From Verticillium longisporum (lineage: Eukaryota > Ascomycota > Sordariomycetes > Glomerellales > Plectosphaerellaceae), in the NCBI GenBank assembly GCA_019188255.1, contig JAETXT010000007.1, positions 868,001 through 932,000 on the forward strand: DNA of 64,000 nt, given 5' to 3'. Of this stretch, positions 22,958 to 35,723 are shown piece after piece. Under the pieces are notes generated by a model. It made no database searches. It saw only the letters and a program-made list of their open reading frames with translations, and had not been told where the DNA came from. A program made the translations under genes and the position numbers. How positions within the stretch are numbered: position 1 is the stretch's first letter; the number at the start of each line of letters is the position of its first letter.

Positions 22958-25839
22958 ATGCCTCGGCGTGTTCAGAACTACGATGACTACGGCATCGCAG
23001 TTCAAGAGGTGAGCCAACTAAGCCGGTCATGCAAATCATCTCCGTCGGAACTTCCAACGCAGATCATAGCTCACCATTCTCGTTCGTCTCAGATCATCGT
23101 CCTCTCTTCCAATGCCGACTTCTTGGATCAACTCATTCCTGTATTGAAAGACGCATCCAGCTCAGGCCGCACCCCTGCACTGTTGCAAACACTCTCACAA
23201 TACTCCGAAGACAGAGAAGCAGATATCGAAAGAATCGGTCTCACAAAGCACGAGGAGTTTCTCGGCTCAGTTACCCAGCTGCAGCAGATTCGCGAAGGGA
23301 CTGTGACTTTGACTGCAGAAATTCTTGAGCTCAACGAGTCCATCCAGTCAAGTACAGAGAAGTTGGCAGACCAAAAACGGGGACTTGTCAATACGAGAGC
23401 TGTTCGACAAAACATCGCCGATGCTTCCAACGCGCTACAGGACTCTTTGAGGATACTTTACGCCGTGAATAATGCACACGAGCTGATTCGCAAGAAGAAA
23501 TACTATGCAGCCCTGAAATCCCTAGAGGACTTGCAAAACGAACACCTGGTGCCAATCATACAAAATAAATACGCCACGCAGCACAAGTTGGCTGATGTCA
23601 TTCAAAAATCCATCCCACAGTCACAGAAGTCGATATCTGAAGCCGTCATGACGGACCTCAACACCTGGCTATTCCGCATTCGTGAGACGTCTCAATTTCT
23701 TGGCGAAGTGGCCTTCTATCATACCGAACTCCGACGGGCCAGGCAGCGAGAGAGAATCGAGAGCGACTCTTATTTGAATCGATTCAAACTCAACTCATCC
23801 ATTGAGCTGGCGTATGACGAAAGTGAGGAGTTTGACGAGTTGGATAACGAGGAGCTTCAAGTCGATTTCACCCCTCTTTTCGAATGCCTGCATATCCACG
23901 ATGCACTTGGACAGCGGGATAGATTCCGCGCCGAATATTCTGCCACACGGCGGCAACAAAAGGACTTGTTGCTGCCAGGTACTGTAGGACTTACAGCCGA
24001 AGACGAGAACTCACTAAGCAGCTTACTCGAAGGAGTTGCTGGGTTTGCCATAGTGGAGAAGGCGACCATGCGAAGAACACCTAATTTGCGATCAATCGCT
24101 GATGTAAGACAAACCACCAAAGCGCCTGCTTGCGCGGATGCTAACGCCCCTCCAGGTCGACGAGCTTTGGGACTCCATGTGCCATACTGCGATTGGGTTG
24201 ACATCGACAGCACTGGATGAAGTCAGCAATGCCGAAGTCCTTTTAAAAATCAAAGGTGTCATGGCTCTCTTCATCCAGACTATGGAGGTAGGATTGTCTC
24301 TGCTGGCCGCACGTCTCTATTTCTGCTCACACGCGCTTGTATATAGGGCTGGGGCTACTCCGTGACAGCACTGGACGCATTTCTGTTGACCCTGTTCGAC
24401 AAGTATGCGGAGCTCTTAAAGCGTCGCTTCAGTGAGGACTTTCAAGAGGTACACGTTCTTCATTTCTCGTACAAAAGTGTGAGCCCTGCTAATGGAGGAA
24501 GATTGTCTCTACCGACGACTACATGCCCATGGCTATCAACAGCCGTGAAGAGTACGAGAAAGTCGTTAATGTTAGCTGGTTTTCGCAGGAGAAGTCACCG
24601 GAAGACCTAAGGTGAGCATCTGCAAACTAAGCCAGGAGCCACGGGCATCGTTAGTTGTACTGACCGACCTGCCACACCAGTTTCCCTTGTGTGCTTCCCT
24701 TCTCCCAGATGTATCCGCTGTGCTGCATCGACATTAGAAACTTCTTGAACCAGTTCTACTTCTTCTCAGATGATCACTTCCAGCACTCCAACATTATTGA
24801 TGAGACCCTCAGAAAAGCACGTTGGCCTCTTCACTTGAAATTAGTCGTTTGCTGACATCATTTGCAGTCTCTTGACGAGTTATTGACCGACAAAGTCTGC
24901 AAATCCTTAGTAGAGCGTCTGAGCTCTCAGTATCTCGGCCAGATCGTCCAAATTCTTATCAACCTGGAACATTTCGAGGCTGCATGCCAAGAATTGGAAC
25001 AGCTCCTGATACGAGCCCGGTCATCAACTTCTGCGGGAGGTCCTGTGACGCTGGGTGCGACTGAGCAGTTTCGGAACAACAAAAAGACGGCAGAGAAGCG
25101 CATTTTTGAACTCGTTAACTCCAAGATCGACGATTTGGTCGATACGGCCGAATATGACTGGTTCGCAAATCTCTCTTCAATCATTTGTCGATTTGCTGGT
25201 CTGAATCTGACGAAACTTTGCGAACAGGATGACCTCCACGGCACCAACAGACCCAAGCAATTACATGCAAACATTGACACGCTACCTTTCCAACATAATG
25301 AATTCAACTCTGCTTGGCCTCCCACGGGAGATCAAGGAACTCATCTATTTTGATGCGCTGAGTCACGCCGCCAACAAAATTTTGGTAAGCACACAAGACT
25401 TCAAAATGGGGCTATTGGTCAGTTCTCAACTAACCCTTTCCCACAAGGCTCTACCGCTCTCCTCGGAGGTCAAACACATCAACACCCATGCCGTCTCGGC
25501 ATTGGCCGTCGACGTGCATTATCTTACGGAGTTTGTGGACAGCCTCGAAAACGGAGCTATGCTTCGTGAAAACTTAGATGAGCTTCAGCAGACTGTCAAC
25601 CTGCTGCAATCGGACAATCACGACGAGTTCTTTGATATCTCCATCCGCAACAAGAAATTCGGAAGAGTGGACGCCCTGAATGGCCCTATGCTTTTAGAGA
25701 AGTATGTTGATATTGACGCCAGGCAAATTGCGATGGCACATGAAGCTGACCAAGTCACAGACTCACAACACAGGCAGCGCCACTAACGCGCACAGCTCCC
25801 CTGTCCAATTTCTCCTCTCGCTTTGGCATGATGAAATAA
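22958..25839 (+). CDS. sec15: Exocyst complex subunit Sec15
   Basis: Sec15 is the exocyst subunit that binds the Rab GTPase Sec4/Rab8 on secretory vesicles and tethers them at the plasma membrane. I place nine introns (23009-23092, 24104-24155, 24288-24346, 24449-24501, 24612-24680, 24817-24867, 25161-25227, 25385-25447, 25702-25760). The spliced product is 774 residues, typical for fungal Sec15. It begins MPRRVQNYDDYGIAVQE and continues IIVLSSNADFLDQLIPVLKD after the first intron. The core has the family's coiled N-terminal half and FPCVLPFSQMYPLCCIDIRN. The C-terminus ends SNFSSRFGMMK. An upstream in-frame ATG at 22808 exists but adds no conserved sequence. One intron (24817-24867) has a GC donor. 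Confidence 0.96.
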
Positions 25840-26126
25840 ATCCAGCAGAGGGGTTCATGTAGGGAGACTCCGAAACACAAGGAAAACAAGGAGGAAAGAA
25901 AGAACACCGAGCCCTTCGCGGCTGAAGGCAGAGGAATGCCAAGGTGCTGAAAGTCTCAACGCCGGACGCCACGTACGACAAACATTGCTTTCGACAGTCA
26001 TTTCATAAGCCTTGTGATGGCGAGGCCTGCAGCATCAGGCCGGCCCCACGCTGTACAACATGCGTATGATGTTTGTGGTCGACCTGGCTCATTCGAACTC
26101 CTCCGATGACATAGGTGCCTATAACT

Positions 26127-27181
26127 CTAATTAGTCACTTGTTGCGAGTCGAAACAAGATGGCGGCTGGGTAGCCTCCGATTGACTTGCCTGTTGGGCTT
26201 GCATAGTTCCATAGCCGTACATGCCCTCAATCTCACCGTACATCGGTGGTTGAGCCTGGCCGTAGGGGGCTGATGGGTTGGCCTGAACCGAGCCGGGGTA
26301 CATGTTCGGTGGCTGCCTGAAATCTTGCTCGGGAGCGATTGCATGAGCTCCGAGGCCATAGTCCGAAGGGGCCATTTGGTGTGAAGACGATGCATGGTTT
26401 GGAGCCTGGGGTACATGCTGGCCAGGGAGCTGAGCCGGTGGTGCTTGATGCACGCCCTGCTGTGCAGCCGCATTTTGACCTGCGGTTCGTTTGGCCTGCG
26501 CAGAAGCCTCTTCCCTCGGCACAATATCGATGAGAAAGTCAAACATATCCGACTTGGCAAGAGCAGACGCAATATCAGACCTCTGCAACGTCCGACGCTT
26601 GTTTTCTTCCGCATGAATCCATGCTCGCATGGTCAGCTCGGTGATAAAAATGTCGCAGCCCTTGGCGAATAGAATTGGAGCCTCCGCTGAGATCATCTTG
26701 ACATCGGGGTCAGCCTTCATCACCTTCTTGATCCGGGCCAAGGGTAGCTGATGGAGCTTGTAGTCGTGGGTGTCACTCTCAAGGTGATTGATAGTTTGTT
26801 GCCAGTATGTGGTCAATATATCCTTATATTGGCCTGTCAGACCTTGATGAACCTAGACGAGGGAATATCATGTTAGCTGGTTCATCGGCAACATTGGAGA
26901 CTGTTCACCTACATTGGCCCAAGGACCCGTGTACAGCTCCGCAGGTGCAAACCCTTGAGCTGAGAGCTAAATGATTGTGAGAATAACACTCTACAGGGTA
27001 ATGAAGGTGGGCGTACCGTAGCGCTGGCTCCTGATAAGTAACAGTAGGTCAGTAATATGTAGAAAGAGGAGGATAGGCAGGATGTTGCGGCAGCGTCAGA
27101 GGGGGCCATACCGTAGTGACCGCCATGGCTGGTGTCGTAAACAGGTTGCTGCGGGCGACCTTGTTGGTTCTGTGCGTCCAT
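26127..27181 (-). CDS. hapE: CCAAT-binding factor subunit HapE (NF-YC, Hap5)
   Basis: Subunit of the heterotrimeric CCAAT-binding complex (HapB/HapC/HapE) that regulates iron, respiration and redox genes from the nucleus. Spliced length is 287 residues with introns at 27111-27031, 27016-26967 and 26912-26853. Exon 2 is only 14 nt. The histone-fold domain runs from about residue 60 to 160, with [39 protein letters not shown] and [20 protein letters not shown]. The conserved N-terminal extension [15 protein letters not shown] region used for partner binding is present. The C-terminus is rich in Gln, Pro and Ala. It is convergent with sec15 and divergent from fcf2. Confidence 0.96.
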
Positions 27182-27911
27182 CTTGTACTTTCGGATTACG
27201 AGTACAACAACGTTGACGCGTAGCAAGCTGGGCGTTCTATATTTCCCCCTGGTCTTGATGTTTTAGGGGAAAGCGAGGTAAAGAGGCCTCAGAAATGATG
27301 GACGCGGCTGGAGGTGGATATTTTCCAGTCGTTACTAGAGCGCGTCAGTCGCGAGAATGAGGCCAGGCTTAATGTAGCCGGCATGCCGTAAGCGGGGTAG
27401 TCGTGTAACAATACCTTTCCCGAGCTGTTGCGGCAGGTGTGATGATCTTGCAAATCAGGGCTCGGTGGTTCTGTTCAACTTATTGAAGAGCACGCACTTC
27501 GCTTGGATCTGGTTTGGAGATGAAGCTACAGATTACGTTGGACAGGATGATGGTGGTGGCTGGGAGTGGATGCCCAACTCCCCTCTAACACCAATGCAAT
27601 CTACAGTGTGCAACTACCAAGGACCCAGGGCCATCAAAACACTTGTATATGGCGTCAATGGCTTACACGCACTGTATGCTCCATACCAGCTGACTTATCT
27701 GTGTGCCATATAAGGCTAGCGTCATTTCGGACGGGAACTGCCTATGTGGTCCCACTTGCCCATGTCCAAGATCTTCTTGGATTTTTTTTCAGTTTTACAT
27801 CAGGCACACTTTTCATTCTCTCCTTCTACCAAGCTTCGATCTTGTCGTGGCTTACTTTCTGTTTCCTTCTTGCTGTGCCTGCACAACGACCAACGCTTGC
27901 TGTTATACGCT
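27182..27911. promoter_or_regulatory. Divergent upstream region, hapE / fcf2
   Basis: 730 bp shared by two divergent genes. A pyrimidine-rich stretch (about 27780-27870) precedes the fcf2 start, as is common in fungal promoters. I see no gene. Confidence 0.5.
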
Positions 27912-28722
27912 ATGGCTGAGCTCTCGGACGAGCGCATTCATCGGCTCTTGACTGAAGCTGAGGATCGCTTGGCAGCGAAGCCGTATCACGATATCCCGAC
28001 CGACGTTGGACAGTCCACTCCGAAACTTGGCAGCCTGTCTCCTGTAGTGGGCGCAAAAGGTGGCATCGCACGGCCTCCACAACAGAGGTTAGCGGTCCGG
28101 GATGCCCACCAGATGATCCCTAACGTATGTCACCAACCTTATCTTCTGCTTCGCGATTTACTTCTGTGTGATGATAAGCTACCCATGCTTTACACTATTG
28201 ATGTGGCAGTTTGTCCGTCTTGGATTACTCTGCTACGCCCTCATGATCTTTACATTTTTCATAGTTACTCTGATGCCAATTGTCTTTTCATGTCCGCAAA
28301 CTCGCATGTACGATCTGAACTGCACTAACAACCCCTGACAGAACAAGTCGGACGATGCTGGCCAAGGATGGTTCGGCCTACCGAAGACTGATCCGAATGA
28401 TAAGGAATTCAAGAGAGACGTGCAACTTCTGCAGATGCGCGGAACAGCATTGGATCCCTCACGGCATTATAAGAAGGAATCGTTGAAAGCCAAGATGCCA
28501 CGCTACGCACATGTTGGGCGCATAGTAGAGGGTCCAACTGATTTTTACAATTCTCGGTTGACCAGGAAAGAGAGGAAGATGACTCTGGTCGATGAGTTGC
28601 TGGCTGCCGAAAAGGCTTCCGGGAAGTTCAAGTCCAAGTTTAATGACATACAGGGCCGCAAGGCTAGTGGGAAAAAGGCCTCCTACAAAAGATTCGTCTC
28701 ACAAAGGCGCCGGCGCAACTAA
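27912..28722 (+). CDS. fcf2: rRNA-processing protein Fcf2
   Basis: Fcf2 is a nucleolar small-subunit processome factor needed for early pre-rRNA cleavage at the A0-A2 sites. One intron (28125-28341, 217 bp) gives a 197-residue product. It starts MAELSDERIHRLL. After the intron come the family's GWFGLPKT and LLQMRGTALDPSRHYKK, then a basic stretch with PRYAHVGRIVEGPTDFYNSR and RKERKMTLVDELLA. The C-terminus is very basic (RFVSQRRRRN). The assignment rests on this well conserved core. Confidence 0.93.
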
Positions 28723-29172
28723 GATACCCAATTGCTTCATGAATCAAAGTTTTATTCAAATTCTTTCAGTATGATCATGATTGTGCATGTACGCCATTCC
28801 TCCTCTGAGCCCCTGCGAGCCACCATGCGATCATGGTGTGTGCTGGGCGAGGCAACCTGTATGAGAAGCTCGTACACGTTACAGAGGACGGTTTTAGCGT
28901 GCAGGAGGCGCTTGAAGCTCCTCGCCTAATAACCTACCTGAATTGGATGCCGTTGAAAAACCACTATCCTAAAATGCCGACCCCTGCACCTTAAATACTA
29001 GGGCCTAGACTCATATTGGCTTCAATTTCATGTCCCGTGGTCGCAAAACCCCATCAGTATCCATGATTAGCTAATCAGACGCGACCATTTGGAAGAGAAC
29101 CAATTCATTAGGCTAGCGAAGTCGAATTTTGGACCTTGTTGTTCCGCCGTGACACGCAGACTCCGCGCGACC
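28723..29172. other. Intergenic region, fcf2 / rsm10
   Basis: 3' region of fcf2 and promoter of the next gene. No additional feature recognised. Confidence 0.4.
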
Positions 29173-30025
29173 ATGAGCCACTCAAACTTGCTACGGTCGG
29201 TGACAGGCCTTTCCAGTCGTTCTGTAAGTTCGCAGCCACTCTAGTATGGCTTTGATATTGTACTCAGGGCTGATACTGCCATCTTTCTCTGGGTCACAGA
29301 TAGTCACTCGCAACACTCCCCATATTCGACACCTGAGCGTGCAGACACCGGGCAAAACCACACCTGTTGTAGATCAATCGTCCACGGACACGACTGATGT
29401 TAGAAAATCAGATGGAAACGTACGCTTTCCGAGGAGCGTTCAAGCTCTGTACTTGAAGCCTCTACGCCGCGAAGCCCATTTCGGTATCCCATCATGCGAC
29501 CTGCAGCTACGATCTTACAGCATTCGAAACCTCGAGTTCTTCTGCGACTTCGCCTTGCGAGCGGCGTACTACCTCGATTTACCTGCCTTCGGCCCCGTTC
29601 CGCTACCTCGTATAACGGAACGTTGGACTGTGCCGAGGAGTAGTTTCATCTTCAAGAAGTCGCAGGAGAACTTTGAGAGGATAACACTCCGGCGCTTGAT
29701 TCAGATCCGGGATGGAAATCCTGAATCCGTACAACTCTGGCTCGCCTTTCTGCAGAAGCATGCTTACTACGGAATTGGCATGAAGGCCAATGTTTGGGAG
29801 TTTAGCCCAATGGGTAAGTGCCTTCTCCACCACATGATACCCTCCGGTCAATGGCTTAACATGATTATAGGTCTCGGGAAGTCAATGGCCGAAGTCGCTG
29901 ATGGTGTATCGCAGAGCATTGATTCTAAATGGGAACATCTTGCGCAGCACAAGACAGCGGGAACAATGAAAAAGGTGGAGGAGATACTCGCCAGTCGGAA
30001 ATTCACAACGACAAGACAGGATTAA
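29173..30025 (+). CDS. rsm10: Mitochondrial small ribosomal subunit protein uS10m (Rsm10)
   Basis: uS10 of the mitochondrial 37S subunit. Two introns (29224-29299, 29814-29870) give 239 residues. The N-terminus (MSHSNLLRSVTGLSSRS, then an Arg/Ser/Thr-rich stretch) looks like a mitochondrial presequence. The uS10 fold follows from about residue 75, with ALYLKPLRREAHFGIPSCD, LQLRSYSIRNLEFFCDFALR and PLPRITERWTVPRSSFIFKK. WLAFLQKHAYYGIGMKANV follows near the end of the domain. All the usual core of the fungal family is present. Confidence 0.95.
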
Positions 30026-30673
30026 GCAGTGACTATACAGTAGAGGGGCGGCAACGGGCTTGCATCTCTTTGACATCCTGCATGTACATCAAATTGTATT
30101 AGAATAGAGGGAATACGAAGCTGCCGAGTGGCGTCAACTTCTCCTGCCAGGCCCATCGAGTCGCTCAAACAGCTGATGCGGCGACGCAAGGGTGTCCAGG
30201 CAACTTATGAGGAACTGAGAGGCTTGGTCCGCAACGAAAACATCTAACCCGATAGATTGCGATCTGAGGGAAGTCAACCAACTTGGTTCCTGGGGTTCGG
30301 AGCTGGCTAGAGCCCAAGAGAAGCTTGTCTGATTACGGGGCAGCCGATGTTTCCAGGTTTACCATACAAATTCGTTCAATCTGCCCAATTTACTTGGGTG
30401 ATCATCAATATTGATTTCATTATGTAAGCGTGGTGTTTTTCCAGGAAAGGCATTCTAATAAAAGAGCCTAGTCCCCATAAAGAGTTTGACTTGTGGTACT
30501 CCTCAGGTGAGTTACATGGGTACCGAGTATTGTGTCCTGATAGAAGTTTGGCGTGTTTGTATCGTAGCCAGCTTTTTCCTCCAGGCTAGCACATTGGCCA
30601 TACAGTCACAGTGGGCTTTGGAATCGCTGGCACAGCTGTAGACATTCTTTGCCGACATCCAACCACCAGCGTC
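30026..30673. other. Intergenic region, rsm10 / msw1
   Basis: 650 bp between tandem genes. No gene or clear signal recognised. Confidence 0.4.
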
Positions 30674-31977
30674 ATGGGCCGCTTCTTGTGGGCTACGCCG
30701 TTGCGATTACGCTTACGACCATCGTCTACGGTCTGTCATCGGGCAGTATATACCACAGGCGTACAGCATTCAGCTCGTGTCATTTTCTCCGGAATTCAAC
30801 CCACCGGCACACCGCATCTCGGTAATTTTGCTGGCGCCATTCGCCAGTGGATTAAGTTACAGAACGAGCCTTCGGAACCCTGCAAACTGTTTTTCAGTGT
30901 TGTCGACCTTCACGCCATCACAGTACCCCAACAGGCGCAGCAGCTCCGGCGTAGTAAACGCGAGACGATGGCCGCCTTAATAGCCGCAGGGCTTGACCCA
31001 CAGCGATCTGTTCTTTTCAATCAATCGTCCGTAAGTCGAGTGGCTAGTCACGCATATGAGAGGCCCTTAATGGCTGACTTTACCAAACATAGGTTGCCGC
31101 ACACTCCGAGCTCATGTGGATCTTGAGCTGCACAGCATCAATGGGCTCACTCTCGCGGATGACGCAGTGGAAGGTATGTTCCGGTTCGCTCCATCTGCAG
31201 ATCTCGCCTGACAAAGAGCGGAATAGAGTAAGCTGTCGCTCACGGCGGACACCTCGCTTCAAGATGACGGAGTCAAGGCGGCTCTAAAACTGGGCCTCTT
31301 TTCCTATCCTGTCCTACAGGCAGCCGACGTGCTGGTACACAGAGCCACCCACGTCCCTGTGGGAGACGACCAGCGGCAGCATCTTGAGTTTGCCCGCGAG
31401 TGTGCCAATGTTTTCAACAATGCCTACGGACAACATCTCGTTGTCCCGCAAACTTTGACTTGTAAGATGCCGCAGGCCGACGAGTTTGTATATGTATCTT
31501 CAAACTGACCAAGTCACAGCAAGGGCACGTCGCGTTATGTCCCTCCAGCAACCCCACAAGAAGATGTCCAAGTCGTCTAATGACGCAAGGTCTCGGATCT
31601 TGATCACGGACAGCCCTGACGAGATCAACCAGAAACTCATATCGGCCTTGACAGACTGCGATAACTCGGTCTCTTATGATCCTGTCAACAGACCTGGAGT
31701 ATCGAATCTCTTGGAGATACTGTCCATCTTTGATGAAAGCGGTAGAGAACCCGCACAACTGGCCGAGAGCCTTTCAGGGCATAACCTCAAACAACTAAAG
31801 GAAAGGGTCTCAAGAAGTGTGGTGATGGGTCTCAACGGCATCAGAGAGCGATACATTGACCTCCTTTCGGCCGATGAAGGTAAATACCTCGACTTTGTGG
31901 AGGCGGAAGGTGCGCGGAAAGCTAGGGAAAATGCGGCAGAGACAATGGCTATTGTAAGAGAAGCCACTGGTCTTTGA
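30674..31977 (+). CDS. msw1: Tryptophanyl-tRNA synthetase, mitochondrial
   Basis: Class I aminoacyl-tRNA synthetase charging mitochondrial tRNA-Trp. Introns at 31031-31092, 31174-31226 and 31462-31519 leave 376 residues in one frame. The N-terminus ([19 protein letters not shown]) is Arg-rich and lacks acidic residues, as for mitochondrial import. The nucleotide-binding motif is [13 protein letters not shown] and the second signature is KKMSKS. Between them are [20 protein letters not shown] and [16 protein letters not shown], the usual tryptophan-binding and helix blocks of bacterial-type TrpRS. An upstream ATG at 30611 is in frame, but the one at 30674 gives the more typical presequence. 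Confidence 0.95.
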
Positions 31978-32200
31978 AGGTCACGCTGAGTGCACGATAC
32001 ACATCGCACTCAACTGCTACATCAACCTGTAAACACCACCAAGATAGCTGTACCAACACTGTAAGAATGCACAACGAAAGAATGGCAATGGATTCGGATC
32101 CGTCGTCGCGGGACTGATAACAATTCTGTGACTCTTCGACCCTGTACCAAGTTGGATGCGACGTAACGATGACCGGACCTCCGTTCTCTTTGATCAGACT

Positions 32201-35200
32201 TTACGATGCGTAGGCGAACTTAGAACCCCTAGCAGCAAGCCAAAACTCACGCACTACTTGATTTGTCGCCCTTGAGCCTCGGAGGCTGGTCAAAATCATT
32301 GTTAGCCTGCAATGCAAGGCGTGGTGTGCCACAGTGACCAGCACGTACCTGATTACTTTCTTCAGAAACGCCTCCCGATCCAGCTGTGCCACTTGATAGC
32401 CTGCACAGTGCCCGTCGCGCAAGGCATCCCCAGGCCATGAGCGTGATTTAGAGTGCTGGCTGATCATTTTCTTGAGGGGCTCGCTGAGTTTATCGAGCTC
32501 ACTTCTGGCACCCCCTCCGCCAATATTCTTGATGAGCGACCGAGCTAGGAGAGGGCCGAGTTGTCCAGTTGCTGTTTCAGCAGCTCTTTGTACGAAGTCA
32601 TTTTCATTTCTTAGTGAGAAAAAAGACGCCTGACTTATGTCTTAGTATCGAAGCTGCATCAAGTCCCGATAATCGTCATCGTTACGTACCCAGAATTCAG
32701 CAGCGGCAGCCTTAGGTAAAGGCTCCCTGCCATCAAGGACTTGAAGTGCAAAGAGGTAGAAGAACTCCGCCGAGCCCGAGAGTCCGGGATCAAGGAAGAC
32801 TGCAGGGCACTTTATAGTCAGTCTTGTCACGAATTCAATCGCACTCTGAGCTAGTTCGATATCGCTATCAGGTTCTGTGACTGGTCAGCAAAATGGTACT
32901 GGTGAGGTTCGGAAATTGGTGCGATGCAGCCGGAAGCTCACCTGGAAGCTGTTGTAAGAGCCTCGTAACCCAAGAAAACAGGTTGGAGCGAATAAGATCG
33001 AGTCCGCCACCGGGCGACTTGCCAAGCGAACTAATGAACGAGCAAGCTGCGCTCACGAAAAGGCCCAGTCGAGGCGTCGGTGGGCCTTGTTGAAGCAGGT
33101 AATTAGCTACGACATCTGGTGGGAACACGAACGGTCCAGCCTCCGATTCCGAAAAACCTGTCCTGAAGATGGTACAGATAGTCTCGACAACTTCGCCATT
33201 GTTAGGAAACGAGTGCTGCAATCGCTGGATCATAGTGATGATTCCGGACTGAGTCTCCAGTAACAGTTCCCGATGGCCAACATAAGCATGGGCTTGCAGT
33301 CTCTCTGTTTCAATATCAATAGGGGCCTCTACAGGTGCTTTGAAGCCCTTTCCAATACTGACGAGGCACCTCAAGGATTTGAGCGCCAAGTGCTCCGCAA
33401 CATTCGAAACGTCGTGCTCCACAAGGCACCGGTGAGAGTGCTCAATTCCAGGTGACGAGGTGGCCCGCAAACTGTCGCTGACGTCTTGCCGTACGAAGCT
33501 CAACAGGGTATCCAGGTAGCGGAGTCGTTCTTGATCATCTGGTATGGCATAGACAACAGAAGCAATGGCGCCTAGAACCCTTTCGCTTGCGAGACAGTCA
33601 ATCTGCTGGCGGGTCGATAACATGCTGTACTGATCCAAGAAAGCACCTGATTCACTGGCTAGACTTTGCTGCGACGAAGAGCAGAGGCGTTGAATGGACT
33701 TGGCAGCAGGCCCGGCAAGCGCAGCGTCTGGCAAGACAGAGAACAGGAGCGTCAGGGCAGCTGGTAGGCTCGCGGTCTCACGCTCGAAGAATTCTGCGTA
33801 TCGTTCAAGAAGCAATATACAGGTCTGACGCGTGCGGGGTGGCAGCCTGCTATCTGTTTGCTGCAGTGTGTGGAAAAGTGGCGATGAAAAAACCGTATGT
33901 AACGGTTCATCACATATGTCACCGGCCACGCAGTCTGCGAGTGCCCCGAGGCAGTAAGCTGCCGCTTCCAGTTCCAACCAATGTCCTGATGCCAGGCTTG
34001 AGAGCACCAAGTCCGCAAAAGAAGACACAAGACGGGACCCTATGATAGTAAAGGATGACTGTAAGAGATCTGCGACGTCTTTCCTCGCATCACCAAAAGC
34101 TATGCGGTCGGATGAGTCCCACTCAGCAAAGTCCTGGGCAGGCGGGAAGATCACCTTGCGCCAGATGCCTGAGACAACCTCCACAACATGTGACGATGCC
34201 GCAGACACCCAGGGCTGAGCCTGGTGATCATCAGAACACATGCAATCGACGAGAGTCTCTACAAAGGTAGACCAAAACTCCAGTGCAGGAACAAATATCC
34301 TATCGTCGCTGATTGGATAACCCTCCGCGTGGAGCAATCCCCGAAGCCTCGTGAGAAAGTCTTGGCTGCGGTCGCCTGCGTTCTCAATAAGCAATTGGAC
34401 CTTGGAGTCGCCCAAGGCTAGCATCAACTGCCCAAACTGGACAGACTCAAAGTCAAAGTCTCCGTCAACGAGTCGCTGGTAGCGACCCCGCGCTGATTCT
34501 TCTAGTAGAAGCGAGAAGAGGGCCTCGTAGTGTGCCTCAAGAAGAAATCCGGAGTAGTTCATTAGGGTATCGGAGAGAAGCTCGGCGGCGGCTTCGAAAA
34601 GATCGGTAATCGATAGGGCTGACAGGACTGGGGGGATCAGGGAACGAAGCGACGGGATCGTCTCGTCACCTCGCGCAGCTAGCCGCTGAGAGAAAAGAAT
34701 CCAAGACTATAATGACATCGAAGTCAGCATCTTGTCGCGATCGCATAAAACACAACAAGTTGCGGTGTCGCGAATTGCCGATACCATAAATCACAGACGT
34801 GGCCAGAAAGACGTTTCCGTTCGGCATACCTGTAAGGTCTTAATGCAGTCTCCTTGAAGACTGCGGCCCTCACTGGTTTGTGAGCACCCAGCTGAAAAGC
34901 AATGACTCATGAGTGCAACAACATCAGAAATGTTGCTGGCAATGGCTTCGTATATGCCTAAGCTACGCATGACAAACAGTGGGTTAGTTCGAGTCGCACC
35001 ATGCGTGCGTTTTTGGAACTCACTGTTTGCTAGCATTGGCGTCAATTTTACCTGCTTCTTCGACCAATGTCCCAGCGAACCAGAGAACGGTCTGCAGCTT
35101 CCGTGAGTCGACGTCCCAGAGGATCGTCGACATCTCGGGAGGCACAGCAGCGAGTTCTACTGGCCAAGGTGACGATGAAGACATTGAAACACACAAGGAT

Positions 35201-35723
35201 CGTATGCAGTCGGGCCAAAGGTTGGGAAAGTGAATAAAGAACGCCACCAGGGCTGATGTTAGCTTCCTCACAACCATTGTCCCTGACCCATCTGTCAGCG
35301 ACGCATGTAGCCACCGTATCATATTTTGAAGGAGCTCTGATGCATCAACATTGGAGAGACTTGCGCTATGAGAGGGTTAGTGCGGGTTTTCGGGATCTTT
35401 GTTGCTCGCAAGCCGTCGTCAAGTACACACACCTCTCAGTGTTGAGTTTGACCATGATGGTCAAGGCCCCGAAGAACTTGATCTTGTCGTCTGTATGTCC
35501 AAGAAGATCGCGAGCGATTCGCCAGCCTGCCGATGATTTCTGCAGCCGATGAAGTTGTTCTTGTATATGACCTACGTTATGGAAACTGGACGGCTCATAT
35601 AGAGCGAGAACAAGCTAGATGTTGTATTAGATGATCGAGCTGGATCGCATGTGTGCAAGGGTAGCTGCCTCGCGTACTCACTGCCTCGACATCCTGAAGA
35701 GATGGTGATAACGATTCTCCCAT
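32201..35723 (-). CDS. Karyopherin, importin-beta family (importin-13/Kap122-like)
   Basis: HEAT-repeat nuclear transport receptor. Seven introns (35681-35615, 35432-35366, 35023-34963, 34829-34707, 32941-32875, 32689-32630, 32348-32286) give 1,004 residues in frame. After a short first exon (MGESLSPSLQDVEA) comes the N-terminal import-receptor region (LVLALYEPSSFHNVGHIQEQ, KFFGALTIMVKLNTE) and LTSALVAFFIHFPNLWPDC. The middle is a run of helical repeats, and the C-terminus is the conserved VVREFWLAARGSKFAYAS. Architecture fits the importin-13/transportin-3/Kap122 subfamily better than Kap95 or Kap104, but cargo cannot be deduced. It converges with msw1. Confidence 0.88.
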
